The translations under genes were made by a program, and so were the position numbers. Below are positions 59,644-64,000 of a stretch of 64,000 bases of DNA, one piece after another. The notes under the pieces are model-generated. The model had not been told where the DNA came from. It saw nothing but the letters and a program-made list of their open reading frames with translations, and did no database searches. Within the stretch, counting starts at the first letter, position 1. Each line of letters begins with the position of its first letter. The stretch covers positions 62,001 to 126,000 of the forward strand of contig JAIUPN010000012.1 in assembly GCA_020160755.1 (NCBI GenBank). The letters are read 5' to 3'. This DNA comes from Pseudomonadota bacterium (GTDB lineage: Bacteria; Pseudomonadota; Alphaproteobacteria; Sphingomonadales; Sphingomonadaceae).

Positions 59644-60702
59644 TCAGCCGAGAAGTTCCTGTTCGAGCTTCTTGGCCATTTCCTCGATATTTTCCGGCGG
59701 CCAGCCGGGGATGTCCATGCCGAGGCGCAGGCCCATCGACGACAGCACTTCCTTGATTTCATTCAAGGACTTGCGGCCGAAGTTCGGCGTGCGAAGCATT
59801 TCGGCTTCGGTCTTCTGAACGAGGTCACCGATGTAGATGATGTTGTCGTTCTTGAGGCAGTTCGCCGAACGGACCGACAGTTCGAGCTCGTCGACCTTCT
59901 TGAGAAGGAAGCGGTTGAGCTGGTTGACGTCCGATTCATCGGCGGTGGTCGGCGATGCCGCCATGCCGATGAGGCCGCTGTCGTTCATCGCTTCTTCGAA
60001 GTGGACGAAGACCTGCAGCTGGTCCTGAAGGATGCGCGCGGCATAAGCGACGGCGTCTTCCGGGGTCACCGTGCCGTCGGTTTCGACGGTCAGGTTCAGC
60101 TTGTCATAGTCCAGTTCCTGACCGATGCGGGCATTGTCGACCTTGTAGGCGACCTGACGCACGGGCGAGTAGAGCGAGTCGACCGGGATCAGGCCGATCG
60201 GCGCGTCGATCGGACGGTTGGCGGTCGCGGGGACGTAACCCTTGCCGGTGTCGGCAACGAGTTCCATGTTCAGCGTCGCACCGTCGTCGAGGTGGCAGAT
60301 GACGTGGTTCGGGTTCATCACCTTGATGTCGCCCGATACCATGATGTCGCCGGCCTTGACGGTCGCGGGACCGGTCGCCGAAAGCTGGAGCCGCTTCGGG
60401 CCTTCGCCTTCCATCTTGAGCGCGATCTGCTTCACGTTGAGGACGATGTCGGTGACGTCTTCACGCACGCCGGCGAGGCTCGAGAATTCGTGCAGCACGT
60501 TCTCGATCTTGATCGACGTAATAGCCGCACCCTGGAGCGACGAGAGCAGCACGCGGCGCAGCGCGTTGCCAAGCGTCAGGCCAAAGCCGCGCTCGAGCGG
60601 TTCGGCGACGAAGGTCGCCTTGCGCTTGCCGTCGCTGCCAGCCTTGATTTCCAGGTTGCTGGGCTTCTTCAATTCCTGCCAGTTCCGGATATTGACAGTC
60701 AT
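59644..60702 (-). CDS. rpoA: RNA polymerase alpha subunit
   Basis: 352 aa. The N-terminal domain (about 1-235) holds the ERGFGLTLGNALRRVLLSS segment needed for assembly of the enzyme. After a flexible linker, the C-terminal domain (about 260-335) has LSVRSANCLKNDNI and GRKSLNEIKEVL, the surface that contacts UP elements and activators. It acts as the scaffold on which beta and beta-prime dock. It lies about 100 bp downstream of rpsK. Confidence 0.98.
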   Translation of the reverse strand: MTVNIRNWQELKKPSNLEIKAGSDGKRKATFVAEPLERGFGLTLGNALRRVLLSSLQGAAITSIKIENVLHEFSSLAGVREDVTDIVLNVKQIALKMEGEGPKRLQLSATGPATVKAGDIMVSGDIKVMNPNHVICHLDDGATLNMELVADTGKGYVPATANRPIDAPIGLIPVDSLYSPVRQVAYKVDNARIGQELDYDKLNLTVETDGTVTPEDAVAYAARILQDQLQVFVHFEEAMNDSGLIGMAASPTTADESDVNQLNRFLLKKVDELELSVRSANCLKNDNIIYIGDLVQKTEAEMLRTPNFGRKSLNEIKEVLSSMGLRLGMDIPGWPPENIEEMAKKLEQELLG

Positions 60703-60803
60703 AGACTTCCCTTTGCTTTGGGCGGGACGGGCAGGGGTCGACTGCCGCGTCCAGCGAGGATTTTATGCGGGCGACGCCCCGGCGGGGCGCGCCCGAAGAG
60801 ACG

Positions 60804-61193
60804 TCAGACGCGGCGGCGCTTGGCCGGGCGGACGCCATTGTGCGGGATCGGCGTCACGTCGCGGATCGACGTGATGTGGAAACCGACCGCCTGCAGGGCG
60901 CGCAGGGCCGATTCACGACCGGCGCCAGGGCCCTTGACTTCGACTTCCAGCGTGCGGACGCCGTGTTCGGCGGCCTTCTTGCCGGCGTCTTCGGCGCAAA
61001 CCTGCGCCGCATAGGGGGTCGACTTGCGGCTGCCCTTGAAGCCCATCATGCCGGCGCTCGACCAGGCAATGGCATTGCCCTGCGCGTCGGTGATGGTGAT
61101 CATCGTGTTGTTGAAGGTCGCGTTGACGTGGGCGACGCCCGACGAGATGTTCTTGCGTTCGCGCCGACGAAGACGCTGCGGTTCACGAGCCAT
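60804..61193 (-). CDS. rpsK: 30S ribosomal protein S11
   Basis: 129 aa. GVAHVNATFNNTMITITDAQ and the terminal CRPPKRRRV-like tail, here PHNGVRPAKRRRV, are typical of uS11, which sits on the 30S platform near the mRNA exit. It follows rpsM by about 100 bp and precedes rpoA. Confidence 0.98.
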   Translation of the reverse strand: MAREPQRLRRRERKNISSGVAHVNATFNNTMITITDAQGNAIAWSSAGMMGFKGSRKSTPYAAQVCAEDAGKKAAEHGVRTLEVEVKGPGAGRESALRALQAVGFHITSIRDVTPIPHNGVRPAKRRRV

Positions 61194-61297
61194 GATATAT
61201 TCCTAACCTAATCCTGAATGGCCGGTGGCGGGCGGTGCGCCGCTGCCCCGGCAGGGGAAAGAAACAAGGAAGCGCGCCCGGGAGGACGCGCTCGACC

Positions 61298-61666
61298 TTA
61301 CTTCTTCTTGCCGGCGATCGGCTTGGCCTTGCCCTTGCGGGTGCGCGCATTGGTGTGCGTGCGCTGGCCGCGGACCGGAAGGCCCTTGCGATGACGCAGG
61401 CCGCGATAGCAGGCGAGGTCCATCAGGCGCTTGATGTTCATCGCCGTGGTGCGGCGAAGGTCACCCTCGACCGTGTGGTCGGCGTCGAGCGTTTCGCGGA
61501 TCTGCAGGATTTCGGCGTCCGAAAGGTCCTGAACGCGACGCGTGTGGTCGATGCCCAGCTTGTCGGCGATGTCGACCGCAGTCTTGCGACCGATGCCGTG
61601 GATGTAGGTGAGCGCGATGATTACGCGCTTGTTGGTGGGCAAATTGACGCCCGCGATACGTGCCAT
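61298..61666 (-). CDS. rpsM: 30S ribosomal protein S13
   Basis: 122 aa. MARIAGVNLPTNKRVIIALT, the GIGRKTA motif and the basic tail (RTHTNARTRKGKAKP) are standard for uS13 in the head of the 30S subunit. The ATG at 61666 is chosen; an upstream longer frame has no support. It is first in the alpha operon here, with no adenylate kinase gene directly upstream. Confidence 0.98.
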   Translation of the reverse strand: MARIAGVNLPTNKRVIIALTYIHGIGRKTAVDIADKLGIDHTRRVQDLSDAEILQIRETLDADHTVEGDLRRTTAMNIKRLMDLACYRGLRHRKGLPVRGQRTHTNARTRKGKAKPIAGKKK

Positions 61667-61802
61667 GGGGTACTTTCTCCTGCTCCACAGGGCCGGTGGC
61701 AATCGGCCCCATCTCAAAGCGTCTGATTTTCCAACGCAAAAAACGGACCACGATGCGCACGCAGGCGCTTCGCCGTCCGGTCAGGCTGTCGGAATGCTCG
61801 CG

Positions 61803-61831
61803 CAACTAAGGTGAGTCGCCTCGATTGTCAA
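61803..61831 (-). promoter_or_regulatory. Candidate promoter for the rpsM operon
   Basis: A perfect TTGACA (61831-61826 on the minus strand) is followed after 16-17 bp by TTAGTT or TAGTTG, a weak -10. It lies about 140 bp upstream of rpsM in an otherwise empty 199-bp gap. Confidence 0.4.
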
Positions 61832-61865
61832 GCGAAGTGCGGTGGTTTGCGCCGCGGATCGGCGG

Positions 61866-62657
61866 TCAGGACGACGATGTAAGAGCGACGGCGCGATCAT
61901 GCAACCGGGCGACGACGGCCCGGTGGATTCCGGGGGCGCAGGCGATGACGCCAAAGGCTTGCGCGCGCGGGGTATTGAACTTCAGCGGCTCGCCAAAGGC
62001 ATCGGTGACGGTCGCGCCGGCCTCGCTCGCGATCAGCGCCGCCGCGGCGACGTCCCACTCGAAGCCCCAGCGCAAGGTCGCGACCAGATCGGCGCGGTCG
62101 TCGGCGACGAGCGCCATGCGCAGCGCGATGCTGTTCGGCTTGGTCACCATGATCAGGTCGCGGTCGATCTTGGGCAGGCTGTCGGCGGGGACGCGCGATC
62201 CGTCGAAGATCATCCGCCGGCTCGCGCGCAGCGTCTCGCCGTTCAGGGTCGCGCCCTTGCCCTTTTGCGCGACCCACAATTCGTCGAGCGCGGGGGCGTA
62301 AAGCACCCCGAGTTCGGGGGTGCCGTCGATGACAAGTGCGACCGACACGCACCAGCCCGGACGCCCACGGATGAAGTCGCGTGTGCCGTCGATCGGGTCG
62401 ACGCACCACATCGCGCGGCACGACAGGCGGTCGGCGTTGTCGGCGGTCTCTTCGGACAGCCATCCCGCCTCGGGCACCATCGCGCCGAGCACGGCCTTCA
62501 GGCGCGCGTCGACGGCGAGGTCGACGTCGCTGACCGGGTTGTCATGCGACTTGTGCCAGACATCGACCGGCCGCCCCTCGCCGCGCCAGCGCGCCATCGC
62601 CATGTCGCCGACCTCGCGGGTCGCGGCGATCACGGCTTCGAGGTTGCGGCCCGGCAA
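61866..62657 (-). CDS. Inositol monophosphatase family protein (CysQ/SuhB-like)
   Basis: 263 aa Mg-dependent phosphatase. WLSEETAD, DPIDGTRDFI (the two metal Asp) and WDVAAAAL are the three family motifs. The protein could be a histidinol-phosphatase, inositol or PAP phosphatase. The sequence does not settle it, though DNPVSDVD and the overall length lean towards CysQ. The start is a TTG at 62655-62657, 4 nt after the pmbA stop, so it is coupled to pmbA. Confidence 0.85.
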   Translation of the reverse strand: MPGRNLEAVIAATREVGDMAMARWRGEGRPVDVWHKSHDNPVSDVDLAVDARLKAVLGAMVPEAGWLSEETADNADRLSCRAMWCVDPIDGTRDFIRGRPGWCVSVALVIDGTPELGVLYAPALDELWVAQKGKGATLNGETLRASRRMIFDGSRVPADSLPKIDRDLIMVTKPNSIALRMALVADDRADLVATLRWGFEWDVAAAALIASEAGATVTDAFGEPLKFNTPRAQAFGVIACAPGIHRAVVARLHDRAVALTSSS

Positions 62658-62661
62658 GGGC

Positions 62662-64000
62662 TCAGCTCGACGCGACGGTCATGCCGTCGATGCGCAGCGT
62701 CGGCGCGTTGGTGCCATGGCGGAATTCGAGGTCGTCCGCGGGGACAAGCGCGGCGAACATGTCGATCAGATTGCCCGCGATCGTGAATTCGGCGATCGGC
62801 CCGGCGAGCGCGCCATCCTTGATCAGGAAACCCGATGCGCCGCGGCTGTAGTCGCCGGTCACCGGATTGACGCCCTGGCCGATCAGCTCGGTGATATAAA
62901 CGCCGTCGGCGATGCCCTCCATCAGCGCCGCGGGCGTCACGCTGCCCGCCGCGAGGTGGAGGTTGCTCGCGCCGACCCCGGACGCGCCGCCGCCGCGGCT
63001 CGCATGACCCGTCGGCGTCAGACCGAGCTGTTTTGCCGAGGCGGTATCGAGCAGCCAGCCGGTGATCTTGCCGCCCGCCACGATATCGCGCGCCGCGGTC
63101 GGGAGCCCCTCGCCGTCGAAGGCGCGGCTGCGGAGGCCGCGTGGGCGGTGCGGTTCGTCGCGCATGACGATGCTGCTGTCGAACAAGATCCGGTCTTCCT
63201 TGCCGAGCAGGAAGCTGGTGCCGCGCGCGATCGCGGGTCCGGCGATCGCGCCGAGCAAATGGCCGACGATGCCGCCGCTGACGCGCGGGTCGAGCAGCAC
63301 GGGAAGCTTGCCGTTCGGCGCCTTGCCGGGGTTCAGCCGCGCGACGGCGCGGGTGCCCGCACGATGGCCGATGTCGGCGGCGCTTTCGAGGTCCGCCAGA
63401 TGGTGCGCACTGTGCCAGCCATAGTCGCGCTGCATCGCGGCGCCTTCGCCCGCGATGACGCTTGCCGACAGGCTGTGGCCGCTCGATCCATAGCCGCCGG
63501 CGAAGCCGTGGCTGGTCGCGAGGGCGAAGCGCGTGCGGCTGTGGCTCGCGCTGCCGCCTTCGCTGTTGGTGACGCCATCGATCGCGCGCGCGGCTTCCTC
63601 GGCGGTCAGCGCGGCCTCGCGCAGCGCCTGCGGATCGGCTTCACTGCCGTCGTCGAGGTCGAAGTCGGGCGCCGCCCCCTTGAACAGCAGTTCCTCGGGA
63701 GCAAGGCCGGCATACGGGTCCTCGGGCGCTTCGCGCGCCATCGCGACGCAGCGTTCGACCAGCTTCGCAAGTTCACCCGCATCCATGTCGGCGGTCGACA
63801 CGCTGGCGCTCCGCTGGCCGACGAAGACACGGAGCGAAATATCCTGCCCCTCGGACCGTTCGACATCCTCGAGCGCGCCGAGCCGCATCGAGACCGAGGT
63901 CGCGGCGTTGCAATAATAGAGCGCGTCGGCGGCATCGGCGCCGGCCTTGGTCGCGGCGTCACACAGCATCTGTGCGCGATCGAGGGCTTCGGAAACGGTC
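62662..64000 (-). CDS. pmbA: TldD/PmbA family metallopeptidase-associated protein (start beyond window)
   Basis: At least 445 residues are visible; the frame stays open past 64000, so the N terminus is cut off. The ATG at 63969 lies inside the chain. The sequence carries the PmbA landmarks: VSMRLGALEDVE, the GGSASHSRTRFALATSHGF region, LLDPRVSGGIVGHLLGA and the GHASRGGGASGVGASNLHL segment. The H-E-x-x-x-H motif of TldD is absent, as expected of the PmbA (TldE) partner. Together TldD and PmbA process small peptides. Confidence 0.93.
   Translation of the reverse strand, partial: TVSEALDRAQMLCDAATKAGADAADALYYCNAATSVSMRLGALEDVERSEGQDISLRVFVGQRSASVSTADMDAGELAKLVERCVAMAREAPEDPYAGLAPEELLFKGAAPDFDLDDGSEADPQALREAALTAEEAARAIDGVTNSEGGSASHSRTRFALATSHGFAGGYGSSGHSLSASVIAGEGAAMQRDYGWHSAHHLADLESAADIGHRAGTRAVARLNPGKAPNGKLPVLLDPRVSGGIVGHLLGAIAGPAIARGTSFLLGKEDRILFDSSIVMRDEPHRPRGLRSRAFDGEGLPTAARDIVAGGKITGWLLDTASAKQLGLTPTGHASRGGGASGVGASNLHLAAGSVTPAALMEGIADGVYITELIGQGVNPVTGDYSRGASGFLIKDGALAGPIAEFTIAGNLIDMFAALVPADDLEFRHGTNAPTLRIDGMTVASS

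Noticed and set aside
1..64000. CRISPR arrays, insertion sequences, prophage genes, rRNA and tRNA genes
   Set aside because: I looked for regular repeats, transposase or integrase motifs and obvious RNA genes and saw none, though a short tRNA or small RNA could be missed by eye.

Overview
This window is a stretch of ordinary, gene-dense, high-GC chromosome from an alphaproteobacterium. The best fit is a sphingomonad, probably Sphingopyxis or a close relative. The reasons are a full-length CtrA with the alphaproteobacterial sequence and its own CtrA box, a CrtZ carotenoid hydroxylase, the rpsM-rpsK-rpoA-rplQ block, an alphaproteobacterial-type ParC, and many small proteins of sphingomonad type. 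Genus is an inference from content, not a measured match. I see no insertion sequence, prophage, CRISPR array, rRNA or tRNA gene. Most genes sit in short operons with 1-22 nt overlaps or very small gaps, and no unannotated gap exceeds about 250 bp.

Layout. 1-1429: 3' part of a two-lobed TbpB-like surface protein. 1641-4306: sdhC-sdhD-sdhA, without sdhB. 4354-8044 (minus): a small membrane protein, a DUF167 protein, a quinone oxidoreductase, and leuC-leuD. 8136-11644: crtZ, a GST, an epimerase and a serine hydrolase. 11725-15007 (minus): one tightly coupled operon in which the two CoA-transferase genes (scoA, scoB) are separated by two exported-protein genes, with a divergent LysR gene. 15983-20118: HAD hydrolase, GST, DUF2855, DUF488 and a VIT-family protein. 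20139-24318: SMP-30, a 2OG-Fe(II) oxygenase, an aldehyde dehydrogenase, and a pteridine-reductase-like SDR with folB. 24398-27309: acetyltransferase, then DUF1285-NUDIX-cca. 27282-31357: a GGDEF-EAL protein and parC. 31457-39907: a membrane acyltransferase, an orphan protein, an iron-box-like promoter driving a small Cys-containing protein plus ferredoxin-NADP reductase, an M20 peptidase, a lipid acyltransferase operon, an EamA transporter and a PilZ protein. 39967-46424: M28 peptidase, three exported low-complexity or glycine-zipper proteins, msrC and a prolyl oligopeptidase. 46507-49292: a regulator-DUF4166-epimerase module with a palindromic operator at the regulator's start codon. 49603-57519: an IPNS-like oxygenase, EVE, PilZ, a degenerate SRAP protein, arfB, an RluA-type synthase, DODA, wrbA, azoR, pirin and a LysR regulator. 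57716-58423: ctrA. 59112-61666: the alpha ribosomal/RNA polymerase operon. 61866-64000: an inositol-phosphatase-like protein and pmbA (cut by the window edge).

How parts work together. Central metabolism (succinate dehydrogenase, leucine biosynthesis, CoA transfer), translation and transcription machinery (rpsM, rpsK, rpoA, rplQ, cca, arfB) and DNA topology (parC) sit beside a redox and quinone defence cluster (wrbA, azoR, pirin, DODA and a LysR regulator). The strongest regulatory signals read directly from sequence are a perfect TTAA-N7-TTAAC CtrA box upstream of ctrA, a 14-bp perfect palindrome centred on the start codon of the GbsR/MarR-type regulator, a Fur-like box inside a promoter ahead of the fpr operon, and two near-identical hairpins on either side of azoR. 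I found no clear new defence or mobile system. The most unusual items are the divergent SRAP protein lacking the catalytic Cys2 and Glu, the split sco operon, the duplicated hairpins and a 28-bp perfect inverted repeat between convergent genes.
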